DNA from: Dugong dugon
Taxonomy: Eukaryota > Chordata > Mammalia > Sirenia > Dugongidae
Length of the DNA: 64,000 nt
Reading direction: 5' to 3'
NCBI GenBank assembly: GCA_030035585.1
Contig: CM057482.1
Span: 10,155,001 to 10,219,000 of the forward strand
The position numbers were made by a program, and so were the translations under genes. Below are positions 43,926 to 54,442 of the stretch, piece by piece; the stretch's first letter is position 1, and every line of letters starts with the position of its first letter. The notes under the pieces are model-generated. The model was not told the DNA's origin. It saw nothing but the letters and a program-made list of their open reading frames with translations, and searched no databases.

Positions 43926-44069
43926 TGCCTGCTCTTCTTTACCCAGTGCAGGTTAGCTGCTGTGCCCCACCCTTCCCTGCACTAGCACTGCTTGCTAAGG
44001 TTATTTAATGGTAGCCTACTTCTTCTTGAAACTCCATTTTCTTTTGGCTTCTTACGACACTGTTCAGGT

Positions 44070-44440
44070 TTTTTGTTTTGTTTTTTAATATTATGTTTTA
44101 GTTGAAAATTTATAGAGCAAATTAGTTCCCCATTCAACAGATTGTACACAGAGTATTCCATGATATTGATTGCAGTCCTCACACTGTGTCATCACTGTCC
44201 CTGTTTCCACCCTGAGTTGCCCATTTCCTTTCTTCTGGTTTTCCTATCTCTTCCTGCCTTCTCATCTTTGCTTTTGGACATGTGTTTCCCTTTTCGTCTC
44301 TTATAATTGTTTGTTCTATGAGGCTTGTTCTTTTTGGATGTTATTGTTTATTTTATAGGGCTGTCTGTTTCTTGGCTGGAGGGTGGTTTCTGGGCATACA
44401 CTTCCAAGTCAGAGAGGTGTCATAGGGCCATGGTGAAACC
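44070..44440 (-). mobile_element. L1 3' UTR, antisense, older copy
   Basis: ATTATGTTTTAGTTGAAAAT, AGATTGTACACAGAGTATTC, GATATTGATTGCAGTCCTC, ATAGGGCTGTCTGTTTCTTG are a diverged version of the 3' UTR at 47080-48230 (GTACTTCAGGTGAAGGC..., ACAGGGCTGTCCACTCCCAG). T-rich left edge at about 44060-44088. Confidence 0.65.
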
Positions 44441-44489
44441 ATTCAGTTTTGGTTCTCACTTCTCAAACTATTATTGCAGGGGTTCTGGA

Positions 44490-44705
44490 GCCAAATTGTC
44501 TGAGTTTGGATTGCAGCTTCATCGCTTAGTAGCTGTGTGACCTTGGCCAAGTTTCCTAACCTCTCTGGCCTCTGTATATTCATTTTCAAAAGGAGATACC
44601 AATAATAATTAACCCAGAGGGTTGTTTTGAGGAGTGAATGAAATATATATGAAATGTTTTGAGAAGTGCTTGCCATACAGTAAGCAATAAATAAAAGTTT
44701 GCTTC
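44490..44705 (-). mobile_element. MIR SINE, antisense
   Basis: TAGTAGCTGTGTGACCTTGG, CCAAGTTTCCTAACCTCTCT and GCCATACAGTAAGCAATAAA follow the MIR reverse complement over its whole length. Confidence 0.85.
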
Positions 44706-44774
44706 TGTCTTCATGGTTATTGTCATTTTTCAACTTCTTTGTTGTCTTTTCTTCCTGGATTTACTACTTTAAAT

Positions 44775-45695
44775 GATGGTATTTCTTGGTCCTCTTCCCA
44801 GCTGTCTTTTTTTCCCTCTGTGTTCTCCTTGGGCCATCTCACCCAAGCAAGCTCATGACTTCTACTATCTACTGCCCTGACTTCCAAGTTCCAGGCCTGC
44901 ATGTCCAGCTACCAACTAAAAACTCATTGTGTATAAAGTTAAACTTGTTCTCTGATTCTATCTCACCCATGATTTACTTTTGTTGTTGTTGCTTTTGTTT
45001 TCTTGTATCTCTGTCTGAGATAATGGCACCAGAAACCTTGAAGTCAGCAAGATTTTTCTTACCTCCTTGACATGGAGTCAGTTATCAGTCCTGTTGATTT
45101 CACTACTGAACTATCCTTTTCTTTCCACTACAGCTACCACTGCCTTGGTTCAAGCTATCATCATATCCTACTGGACTGTTATAGTGGGCTTCTAACAGGT
45201 CTTCTTGCCTTCTGATTAATTGCCCTCAAAGCCAGAATAAAAATTTAAAAAGCATGTTGGATCATGTCACTTTGCTGCTTAAAACCCCACAGTGATTTTT
45301 GTTTTTTTTGTTTTTTTTTTTAACCATGACATGTCATCTCCCACTACTCTCTCCAACCCCTCCATGCCAAACTGTTTGTGGTTCCCTCTCAGGCCATGCG
45401 TTTGGTATTGCTTCTGACTAAAATAACCTAATCTGTCTTATCTTTTGTTGAACTTGTGCCTTAAGACACAGCTAAAATGTCACACCTCTGCCCCAGGTGG
45501 ATCCAAGTGATTTTACCCCTTTGTACTTACCTCTTTTGCATCCTTCAGGACACTGCTTTAATTACTTGTTCACATTTGTCTACCCCTCCCAACCTAGGGC
45601 ACAGATCATATTTGATTCATCATTTAGCATAGTACAGTGCTTAGCACATAGTAGCTATTTAATGTTTCTGAATGAAGAATGGAATACAGTAAAAG
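44775..45695 (+). mobile_element. L2 LINE 3' part, sense
   Basis: GTCCTCTTCCCAGCTGTC, CTACTGGACTGTTATAGTGG, GATCATGTCACTTTGCTGCT, GCTTAAAACCCCACAG and the 3' end AGTGCTTAGCACATAGTAGC occur in L2 order. A (T)n/GTTTT insertion at 45298-45322 interrupts it. No intact frame. Confidence 0.75.
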
Positions 45696-45784
45696 AAAAA
45701 ATGACAGTTGGGAACCAAATTAGGCTCTAAATACAGCAAGATGTGCTAAACTACTCTCCTTGTTGTTAGTATTTTTCTTTTAGT

Positions 45785-46080
45785 CGAGTTGTTACATGGG
45801 TAGGTTGGAGTGCTGTGATTTCTTCAAGGTATTTGAAAAAGCCTTTTAGGATACTCTTGATGACATGTCAGTGAAATGTGGACTAGACAGTGATACAGTT
45901 GGGTGACTTTATAGCTGGCTGAAGAGCTATGTTTAAAGAGTATTGATTACTAGATGTTTGTCACGAGGATGGAGGTGGTATACCATAAGACTCTCTGCCT
46001 TTGGTACAGCTTTGTTCAACATTTTTATTACAACTTTAGTGACTAAATAGAAGGTATGCTTATAAATTTCTGGCTGATGA
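45785..46080 (+). mobile_element. CR1/L3-type LINE RT relic
   Basis: Across frames the plus strand reads FFKVFEKAF, then DDMSVKCGLDSDTVG and LYSWLKSY, and later LFNIFITT-like text before GML..KFADD-like text (ATGCTTATAAATTTCTGGCTGATGATAG). This is the middle of a CR1/L3 RT (FSKAFD..., ..VLFNIFIND..., KFADDT). Heavily decayed. Confidence 0.6.
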
Positions 46081-46599
46081 TAGTGGTCAGAACTTTTTCA
46101 GTTATAAGTAATAGAAACCTGGCTCCATCTAGTTTAAGCAACAAGGAATTTGTAAGTTCTCGCAGGTTTATTAGTTTCAGGCAGAGGCTCAAGTCATGGC
46201 AGCAGGATCCTGTCTTTGCTCATCTCGCTGTTCTGCTTTCCCCTGAATTGGCTTTATTCCTAGACAGGCCTTCTTCATTGTGTCAGGAGTAATGGCCACT
46301 GGCAGCATCACATTTAATTAGTCATTTCAGCTTAAAGTACCAAAGGAAAAATGACTATAGTTTGTGGAGATCCTATTCCATGTAGTTTTCATAGAGCTGG
46401 GTCAGCTTCCATAGTAGAGTGAGGTTGGGGAACTGGCTTTCCTACAGCAAAGACGTTTCTGTATCAGAAGAAGAAGGAAGGGAAAACATGATGCAAAGTC
46501 AAAACCGTGCTACCATGAACCACTAGATATGGAAAGCTCAAGCACTGAACGTCTGAATAGAGACTGGCAGTGTTACAAGAGACTGGAAAGATGGAATTA
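46081..46599. other. Unassigned intronic sequence
   Basis: About 520 bp without a recognisable gene or repeat. Confidence 0.4.
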
Positions 46600-46845
46600 A
46601 TACGGTATTGTTATTACTATCATCTTTATTATTGGCAAATACTTACTGAACTTTTACTGAGTGCTGAGCACTGTACACTAAGCACTTTGCATTCAGTTAA
46701 TCCTTACAATAAGCTTATGAAATGTAGGCACCCTTGAGGTTTTTATTTTACAGAAGAGGAAACTGAGGCTCAGAAAAATTGCATAGTGTGTCTGTGGTCA
46801 CCCAGCTGTTAAGTAATAGAGCTGAAATTTCAACCAATCTGTCCT
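46600..46845 (+). mobile_element. MIR SINE, sense
   Basis: ACTTACTGAACTTTTACTGA, CTAAGCACTTTGCATTCAGT, GAAGAGGAAACTGAGGCTCA and CACCCAGCTGTTAAGTAATA cover most of the MIR consensus. Confidence 0.85.
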
Positions 46846-47079
46846 GTAGGAAGATTAGCGTTTAAAGTTTATAACAGTTAACTACAAGTATTGTTACAAG
46901 AATTAATACTGTGTAGAACAGTGTATGTAGTACACTGACAGTTGTGTAAAAAGAATAAAGGGAAAGATAACATAGAAACAAACAAATACATATGCATCAG
47001 GTTAGTTTCTTCTGGGAAAGGAAACTGGGGGTTAGGGATGGGAGAGAATCTTTTCACTGTATATCCTTTGCTACTGTGT

Positions 47080-48643
47080 TGTTTTTTTTTTTTTATTGTA
47101 CTTCAGGTGAAGGCTTACAGAACAAATAGTTTCTCATGAAACAGTAGTACACATATTGTTTTATGACATTGGTTAATAACCCCACAACATGTCAACCCTC
47201 TAACTTCTCAACCTTTTTTTTTTTTTTTTTTTTTGGTGAAAATACATATAGCAAAAGATACACCATTTCAAAAATTTCTACATGCACAGTTCAGTGACAT
47301 TGACTACGCTCTTCCAATTGTGCTGTTATTCTCACTTAAGATGAAGGCTTACAGAACAAAATAGTTTCTCATTTAACAGTTACTATAAATGTTGCCCTGT
47401 GACAATGGTTAATAATCTCAAAACACATCAACAATATCCTTACCCAACCTTGGGTTCCCTATCACCAGCTTTCTTGTCCCCTTCTGCCCTCTGGCCCTTG
47501 TCACTGGACTACTATACCTTGTTAGTCTCATTTGGTTTTACAGGGCTGTCCACTCCCAGGCTGAACGGTGAACCTCGGAGATAACTTCACCACTGAGCTA
47601 AAAGGGTGTCTGTCAGCCGTACTCTCGGGGTTTCTCCAGTCTCCTTTAGGCCAGTAAATCTCGTCTTTTTTTTGTGGGTTAGAATTATGTTCTACATCCT
47701 TCTCCAGCTCTGTCCAGAACCCTCTGTTGTGATCCTGGTCAGAGCAGTCAGTGGTGGTAGCCGGGCACCATCTAGCTGTACTGGACTCAGTCCGGTGGAG
47801 GCCTTGGTGGCTGTGGACTATTAGTCCTTTGGACTAATCTTTTCCTTGTATCCTGTTCTCTTCATTCTCCCTTGCTCCCAAAGGGAGGAGACCAGTGGAG
47901 TATCTTAGATGGCCGCTCACAGGCTTTTAAGACCCCAGACACTACTCACCAAGGTAGAATGTAGAGCATTGTCTTTATAAGCTGTGTTATGCCAGTTGAG
48001 CTAGATGTTCCCCGAGACCATGGTCCCTAGAGCCCTCCGCCCAGCAATTCAGTCCCTCAGGGAGTTTGGATGTGTCTATGGGGCTTCCATGACCTTTCCT
48101 TGTACAAGTTGTGCTAGTTTCCCCTGTACTGTGTACTGTCTCACCCTTCACCCAAGATAGCACTTATCTATTGCCTATTAGTATTTCTCCCACCCCCCAC
48201 CACCCCTCCCATCCCTGGTAACCAACAAAGATTGTTACATTTTGTGTGTGAACTTTTTCATGGGTTTGTACAATAGAGGTCTCATACAATATTTGTCCTT
48301 TTGTGATTGACTTATTTCACTCAGCATAATGCCCTCCAGTTTTATCCACGTTATGAGATGGTTCACAGATTCATTGTTGTTCTTTCTCGTTGCATAGTAC
48401 TCCATTGTGTATATGTACCATAGTTTGTTTATCCATTCGTCTGTTGATGGGCGTCTAGGTTGTTTCCATCGTTTTGCTATTGTGAACAATGCTGCCATGA
48501 ACATAGGTGTGCATATGTCTATTCGAGTGACAACTCTTATTTCTCTAGGATATATTCCTAGGAGTGGAATTGCTGGATCAAATGGTATGTCTATTTCTAC
48601 CTTTCTGAGGAAGCGCCATATCATTTTCCAAAATGGTTGTATC
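47080..48643 (-). mobile_element. L1 LINE 3' end with TSD and poly(A), antisense
   Basis: Bounded by GCTACTGTGT at 47070-47079 and 48644-48653. The left edge is a T run (poly(A) on the minus strand), then the 3' UTR, then the ORF2 C-terminus. 5'-truncated. At 47213-47235 a second T run is followed by a repeat of the 3' end text (GAAGGCTTACAGAACAAA occurs near 47110 and again near 47345), so the 3' end is present twice. Low decay suggests one of the younger L1s here. Confidence 0.9.
48235..48640 (-). pseudogene. L1 ORF2 C-terminus, 5'-truncated
   Basis: Open for 129 codons on the minus strand. It contains [54 protein letters not shown] and SEISQSQKDKYCM. This is the C-terminal segment of L1 ORF2p, with part of the region around its Cys motif. 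Upstream ORF2 is missing because the element is 5'-truncated, so it is not a gene. Confidence 0.88.
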
Positions 48644-48653
48644 GCTACTGTGT

Positions 48654-49726
48654 ATTTTTAATAAAAATAATGATCAACAGTAAAAGTACAAAACCTTGGA
48701 AAACCTAGAGGATTAAAAGTTTGAGTAGAAAAAGATCCTAGGGGTTTTAACGGATTCGAAATTCAATATGAGTTTTCAAGAAAGAGTGACTTGACTTCTA
48801 GAACAGCGAATAATGGCTATCATTTGAGATTGCCAGAGTACTGTAGGCATACTGCTAGGCGTTTGACATATGTTATACTATTTAATCTTCTACCACCCCA
48901 ATAAAGTTGGCGTTTTCTCCACCCACCCAGATAGTTGGAGGTGGAGTTCAAATAGAGGTTGGACGACTACCTATTTATAGAAAAGATTTCACCCTTGGGT
49001 GTGTAGCTAGTTAAGGTTCTTCTACACTATGATGCTATAATTTTGTTTGTGCATTTCTTTTAGGCACATATACATGATAGAAACATGCTCTCTAGCAATT
49101 CAAATCTGCCTTGCTGCTTAAGGTGCTTTCTGGGTTGAATAACCTCTCATCAGAATCACCTGTCGTTTCTTCTAATCTGTGAATCTCATATAGAAGGTGT
49201 ACAAAATCATGGGACCTTCTGGGACACAAAATCATCTAGGAGAGACTTGGACAATAATCCTATCTGAGTAGATGGCCATTTCCTCCTTAGTTCAACAGTG
49301 CTGAGGTGTCTGTACTCAGGTACTAACCCATGCTATACAGGACCCTTCATAACACTTGGAAGTTTTATCTACAGCTTTAGGCTAAATGGCAAGGGCAAGG
49401 AAGGTTTCTGTAGGAAATGATGGCTTCTGGTTAATTAAGGACCCATTTTAAAATTTCTTTTAGATAATGGCATGTTTAATTTCTGAACTACTGAGTTATA
49501 ATTTCAGAGAAGTCTTATTTATCCTTGGCAGTTTCAAAGCAAACAGGCACTGGAGAGACTGACTCCCCCTCCCTCTGTAAGGGTAAGGGTCAGTTTTGTC
49601 AGTAGTTAAGCCTGTAACCATTCATCATTCATTTTTCCACTTTATAAACAACTAATGAGCACCTAATTCTCCCAGATTTTTTGAATATCCGCTTATTGCT
49701 CAGTTGCTGAAATCTATTAATACCTA
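48654..49726. other. Mostly unassigned intronic sequence with a MIR piece
   Basis: 48815-48935 resembles a MIR (TAATGGCTATCATTTGAGAT, TACTGCTAGGCGTTTGACAT, ATTTAATCTTCTACCACCCC). The rest shows no gene or repeat that I recognise. Confidence 0.45.
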
Positions 49727-49910
49727 ACGGTGCAAACAGTTAATGAGTTCAGTCATCAACGGAAAGGTTTAAATCCACCCAGCAGTGCCACAGAGGAAAG
49801 GCCTAGCGATCTTTACAGCTATTGAAAACCCTATGGAGTGCAGTTCCACTTTGAAACAGGGTTGCCCATGGGGTCGCCATGAGTCAGAATCAACCAGATG
49901 GCAGTAGGCT
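49727..49910 (+). mobile_element. AfroSINE (GTCCCTGGGTGG type), head damaged
   Basis: Starts at GGTGCAAACAGTTAATGAGT without the first bases of the head. It continues through AAGGCCTAGCGATCTTTACA to the tail GGGGTCGCCATGAGTCAGAA. Confidence 0.85.
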
Positions 49911-50393
49911 TTGACATTTGCACTGCTGGTGTAAAAGCAATGGTGGTTAAAGTAGCTGGCCCCTTGGCATGAATCAAGGTCATGGCACCAGATTGTACTA
50001 GTAGTCATCACATTTTCACTGCTATCCACTCTCAGTTAGAAAAGAAAAGAAAAGCCAGTTTCACTTTAAAATGTCCTTAATGAATCGGTAAAAATGACTA
50101 GTTTTGTTAAATCTTAACTTTTGAATACACAGCATTTTATATTCTGTATGATGAAATGGGAAGTACATATAAAGCATTTCTGCCGCATGCCAAAGTACAG
50201 TGGATATCTCTAGGAAAAGCACTTGTGTGGTTGAGTTGTGAGCTGAACTAACCAGTGTTTTCATGGAATGCCATTTTTACTGAAAATACAACTGACAGAT
50301 TATGGCTATTCAGACTTGGAGATTAGGCAGACATTTTCTTTAAAAAAATGAATGAAAGGAGAGTGTTATTTCAAGGAAAATACCTGACAGTGT
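49911..50393. other. AT-rich sequence, probably part of the hAT relic
   Basis: No gene. Since a hAT transposase remnant follows at 50394, part of this may be its 5' portion, but I see no intact motif. A short AAAAGAAAAGAAAAG run occurs near 50040. Confidence 0.35.
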
Positions 50394-50830
50394 TTGTTGT
50401 TAATAACAAAATTTGAGCTTTCAAGCCAAAATTGTAATTTGAAAGCTTGTATCCTTCCTCTTATAAGCGTAATACTTAAAGACTTTTCGGATGCAACTAG
50501 AGGCAGTATGAAAGAATGTTACTTTTTGACATTGATTAATGAAATGTGTCAATATTTGAAAGATGGGTATAACTCAGTGAACCAATATTTTCCGGATGAC
50601 CAGCACATAAAGTTAAAAAATGCATGGGTAAAAGAAACATTCAAAGTGCAAGATAGACCCATGGATTTTAATGTAACAGAGTACAAATAATTCATTGATA
50701 AAATTTGAGATTCCACATTGCTGCTATCTGTAAGAACTATCACTTATTAAGTATTGGTGTTGTATGAAAGAAGAATTTCCATCTGAATTTCTGAATTTTC
50801 ATCTGAAAAAGCTATTAAAATACACATGTG
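50394..50830 (+). pseudogene. hAT (Charlie-type) transposase C-terminal relic
   Basis: A 98-codon open frame (50394-50690) on the ZNF609 strand contains NQYFPDDQHIKLKNAWVKET and FKVQDRPMDFNVTEYK. This matches the dimerisation-side region of Charlie/ZBED-like hAT transposases as I remember them (NQYFP...WVKDPFKVQDRPMDFNVTEYEKFID). After the stop, FIDKI.DSTLLLSV and a SEKAIK-like segment continue the same alignment through breaks. The catalytic part and inverted termini were not found. A fossil is most likely; exonisation is possible but there is no splice evidence. Confidence 0.65.
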
Positions 50831-50837
50831 CATAAAT

Positions 50838-50880
50838 AAATATATATGTGTATGTATGTATTTTATATATGTGGTATATG
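50838..50880. repeat. TA/TG-rich simple repeat
   Basis: Short impure run (TATATATGTGTATGTATGTA, then TTTTATATATGTGG). Confidence 0.6.
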
Positions 50881-51344
50881 TACCTGTGCAAATTGTCTGT
50901 GCAAGGCTGGTTTTTCTTTATATGCTTCAGCCAGAATATTTCACCAACAGGTTAAATGCAGAGGTAGACATGTGTGAGAATCCAGCTGTCTTCTCTTCAA
51001 TCAGACATTAAGGAGATTTGCAAAAATGTAGAACAATGTCACCTTTCTCCTTTTTCCCTTTCTTTTGAAAAACTATAGCTATTTTTATTTAAAATGTTAT
51101 GTAAGTATATGAGAAGTCTTCATTGCTAATTTAAATAGCACACACCAGGGCTTTGAACCAGTTCTTCCCAGTTCAATCATGGCTGAGGAAACAACATCAG
51201 AACAGACCCAAATTTTTAAAATTGGGGTGAACTGGAACCATAACTGGAATGGGAAAAATTACAGGTCAAAATCCTAGTACATTAATTATTATTTTAATTT
51301 CTAATATGGTATCATTAGATATATCCCACATAAATAAAAGCTCT
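50881..51344. other. Unassigned sequence with a possible small inverted repeat
   Basis: Contains 51146-51266, where GAACCAGTTCTTCCCAGTTC is partly mirrored by TGAACTGGAACCATAACTGG. This may be an unnamed short repeat. No coding frame of note. Confidence 0.35.
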
Positions 51345-51757
51345 TTCAGGTTCTCTTTTTCTTATTAAAATAATCTTTTTATTTTGAGGTAATTATAGTT
51401 GTAGGAAATAATACAGAGAGATTTTTGCATACCTTTTACCTAGTTTCCCCCGATGGCAACATTTTGCAAAACTAGAGTAGAATTATCACAACCGGTATGT
51501 GGACATTGATATAGTTCATCTCTCTTTTTCAGAATTCCCCAGTTTTACTCATACTCATTTGTGTCTGTGTATTTCGTTCTGTGCAATTTTCTCACATGTG
51601 TAAGTTCGTGTCTCTACCACACAGTCAAAATACAGAACAGTTCCAGCACCACAAAGGTCCCTTGTGTTGCCTTCTTCCCATCTACCTTTCCCAGCCTTAA
51701 TCCCTGGTAACCACTAATCCATTCTCCGTTTCTGTAATTTTGTCATTTCAAAATTGT
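51345..51757 (-). mobile_element. Old L1M 3' UTR, antisense
   Basis: TTTTATTTTGAGGTAATTAT, GCATACCTTTTACCTAGTTT, CAACATTTTGCAAAACTAGA, GTAACCACTAATCCATTCTC are the antisense L1M 3' UTR landmarks. Confidence 0.75.
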
Positions 51758-51824
51758 TAGTTATTTTTTAAAAAATTAATTAGCACAATTAAAATTTTTC
51801 ATTTTTTGTTACTCGTGAAGAGTG

Positions 51825-52075
51825 TACTTCTTAGCTCAAGTAGATACATAAGACTAAATGGGGCAGCTTCTGTCTGGAGGTGAGATGGGAAGGCAGAGAG
51901 GGTCAGGAGCTGGTTGAATGGACGTGGGAAATCCAGGATGGAAAGGAGGAGTGTGCTGTCACAGTATAGGGAGAGCAACTAGGGTCACATAACAATGTGT
52001 GTATAAATTTTTGTATGAGAGACTAACTTGAATTGTAAGCTTTCACTTAAACTACAACAGTAAAAAAAAAAAATT
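51825..52075 (+). mobile_element. L1-type 3' UTR with poly(A), sense
   Basis: GTTGAATGGACGTGGGAAAT, GAGGAGTGTGCTGTCACAGT, TGTGTATAAATTTTTGTATG, then CAACAGTAAAAAAAAAAAA. I associate this text with an afrotherian L1 3' UTR. Only about 250 bp remain, and it ends in a 13-A tail. Confidence 0.55.
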
Positions 52076-52514
52076 TCATTTTTAATTTCTAATATGGTAA
52101 ATATTAATAGCTATTTTATTTGACAAAAATAAAAGCTCTTTGGGTTTCTTAATTTTTAAGAGTGTAAAGGATTCCTGAGACCAAAACATTTGAGAACAGC
52201 TAGCTCAGAGCAGGGACATTTCCCCTTCCTAAACTACAGTGGAACAAGACGTAGTTTTTGATGTCTCAGTTTGGAATTCTCATGTTTTCTCATAGGATCA
52301 TCAATATGAATGATAGACTCTTTAGTACAGTTTAGTCTAGCCCTGTTATAGGTGAAATAAGCTCGTGTGGGCTCTTGACGGTTGTGATTCTGAATGAGCC
52401 AGAATTACAGCTCTAGCTTCGTGTTGTGTTTGCCTTATTTTGTTTGTGGGTTTTTTTCATTTGTTTGTTTGTGTTTGTATCTTGAGGGGTAGGAGAATGG
52501 AGTAGGGATGACCC
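52076..52514. other. Unassigned intronic sequence
   Basis: About 440 bp with a GTTTGTTTGTTT run near 52455-52475. No gene. Confidence 0.4.
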
Positions 52515-52717
52515 ATTCTGCCTGTTGCTGTTGAGTCAATTCCAACTCATAGCGATCCTATAGGACAGAGTGAAGCTGCCCCATAGGGTTTCCAAGGCTG
52601 TAATCTTTATGGAAGCAGACGGCCGCATGATTCTACTGCAGAGTGGCAGGGGGTTCCAATTGCCAGCCTTTCAGTTAGCAGCTGAGCACTTAAACTCTGC
52701 ACCACCAGGGCTCCTTT
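52515..52717 (-). mobile_element. AfroSINE, full length, antisense
   Basis: The minus strand begins AAGGAGCCCTGGTGGTGCAG. The long body and tail (GTCGCT... as ATCGCTATGAGTTGGAATTG) are present. Confidence 0.92.
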
Positions 52718-53923
52718 AAATGGGTTATGTTCAGGAGAGGAAGTACTTGCAACCAAAGGATGAATTTTTCTCAAGTTCTTTATTTTTGGGAAGTAAATTC
52801 TAGTACTTCCCTTGGAAAAATACAGGAATGCAAAGTATCATCAGCCTTCTGTGGAAAAAAATGCAGTCAGCTTCAGAGGTAGTACTTAGGTCCCTGTCAT
52901 CACTCATCAGCTGCAAAGTTAATAGCTTTGTTAAAGGAAAATGTTGTGAATTTAAAGCAGGCAGATAGTGGAGAAGACAGTAAGAACAGAGGCGATGCTT
53001 CGTTCAGCAAAAATCTTTGCCACAGTAATGGACACTGCCATGTGATTTGTGTTGCATTGATTTCGCTTATAGGATTTTTTTTCCTTTGTTAAATTTCCAG
53101 CATAGTTTAGCCATCCCCACACACTGGGAGTTTAGCCAGGCTTGACTATTAGAATTGTTTGATCTGCTGTCTCCTTCTCTTTACCAGAAGAGGCCTTCAG
53201 GGTCTGAACCTGGAACGGGATGGGCAAATCACTGCAGGGGAATTCCCCACGGCCAGTCTGTCGTCTTCAAATTACATGTTCATGGCACTTGCATTTTCTA
53301 GTGCACACTGAGACAGCCTTCATTGCTGACCTTGACCTGGTGATGACTGGCTAAGATTGAGTGCTAAAGTAAGTCTTCTGTGAATAATAGAATATGTAGC
53401 TTCTAAGAACTATTTTAAGTGTGAGGCAGAGTCAGAGTGTGCTTAGTGTTTTAATAAGGGTTGGATATCCTCCTGCACCGATAGTTAAATGCGTTGATTT
53501 AGGATGTTTGGGGATTTACTCAGGAGGTTCTACTCCATATTGGCAAAAGCTTCATAGAAAGGAGGAATTCAGATTATTCCATAATTTTTAACTGCCAGCC
53601 TCTGACAACAAAGAATTGCTAATTTTTCAGAATAAACAAAAATAATCCTCCATTACAAAAAAAATACAGTAAACTCATTTTCTCTCAATATTCCAGCCAA
53701 CAGAAGGTAGTTCAAATAATTGATGATCCCCCACCTCCATATTTTAAATGGAGAGACAGAAATAAGTAGAAGAAATTGGTGAGTGGGATTGTTTTAATTA
53801 CTTGCTCTTCTTTTTAATAACCCATGATAAGATTTTGTGAGCAAACCAAGTTGTATATAATACATTAGCAGGGCAAGTATTTAAATGTTTGTCCTTGAAT
53901 TAGTAAGCATTTATTCCAATCCC
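52718..53923. promoter_or_regulatory. Unique block, candidate enhancer with kappa-B and DR0 sites
   Basis: About 1.2 kb with no recognisable repeat. It contains a perfect 12-bp palindrome GGGGAATTCCCC at 53237-53248, an ideal NF-kappa-B consensus. At 53327-53338 TGACCTTGACCT is the reverse complement of a perfect direct repeat AGGTCA-AGGTCA with no spacer, a nuclear receptor (NR6A1, or ERR/SF-1 extended half-site) motif. Clustering in repeat-free intronic sequence suggests, but does not show, an enhancer. Confidence 0.45.
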
Positions 53924-53936
53924 TATACTCTGTTCA

Positions 53937-54442
53937 AGGAGCCCTGGTGGTGCAGTGTCACTACTGAATATAATTTCCCAATTTGATTTAATTATGTAAA
54001 GAAAATAATTACCCAGAATGAAAGATTATACAGGAAATTTTTTTTTAATTTGAAAAATAGAAATATTTTACATTTGAAATGTTTGTTTTTATTTTCTCTT
54101 TTCTCCTTTCTTCTTTTGAGAAGTTACTGTCCTTTATTCTGAGATTGCCTTTTCTACTTTTGGTATTTAAACATCTGTTCACGAAATGATGATAGGTGTT
54201 GGTGCTGCTTTTTTTTAACCATTGTTACTTCACCAAAGAGAGCCCTGGTGTCACAGTGGTTAAAGCGCTCAGCTGCGAACCGAAAGGTCGACAGTTCAAA
54301 CTCACCAGCCACTCCATGAGAAAAAGATGTGGCAGTCCGCTTCCTTAAAGATTACAGCCTTGGAAATCCCGTGGGACAGTCCTGCTCTGCTGTATAGGGT
54401 CACTATGGTCAGAATAGACTCAACGGCAACAAGTTTGGTTGG
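53937..54442 (+). mobile_element. AfroSINE split by a 280-bp insert
   Basis: TATACTCTGTTCA occurs at 53924-53936 and 54443-54455, so the whole interval looks like one SINE insertion site. It contains a SINE head (AGGAGCCCTGGTGGTGCAGT, 53937-53958), then about 280 bp of AT-rich unrelated sequence. A second head follows (GAGCCCTGGTGTCACAGTGG, from 54239) with a complete SINE to 54442. The head is duplicated on both sides of the insert. Confidence 0.8.
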
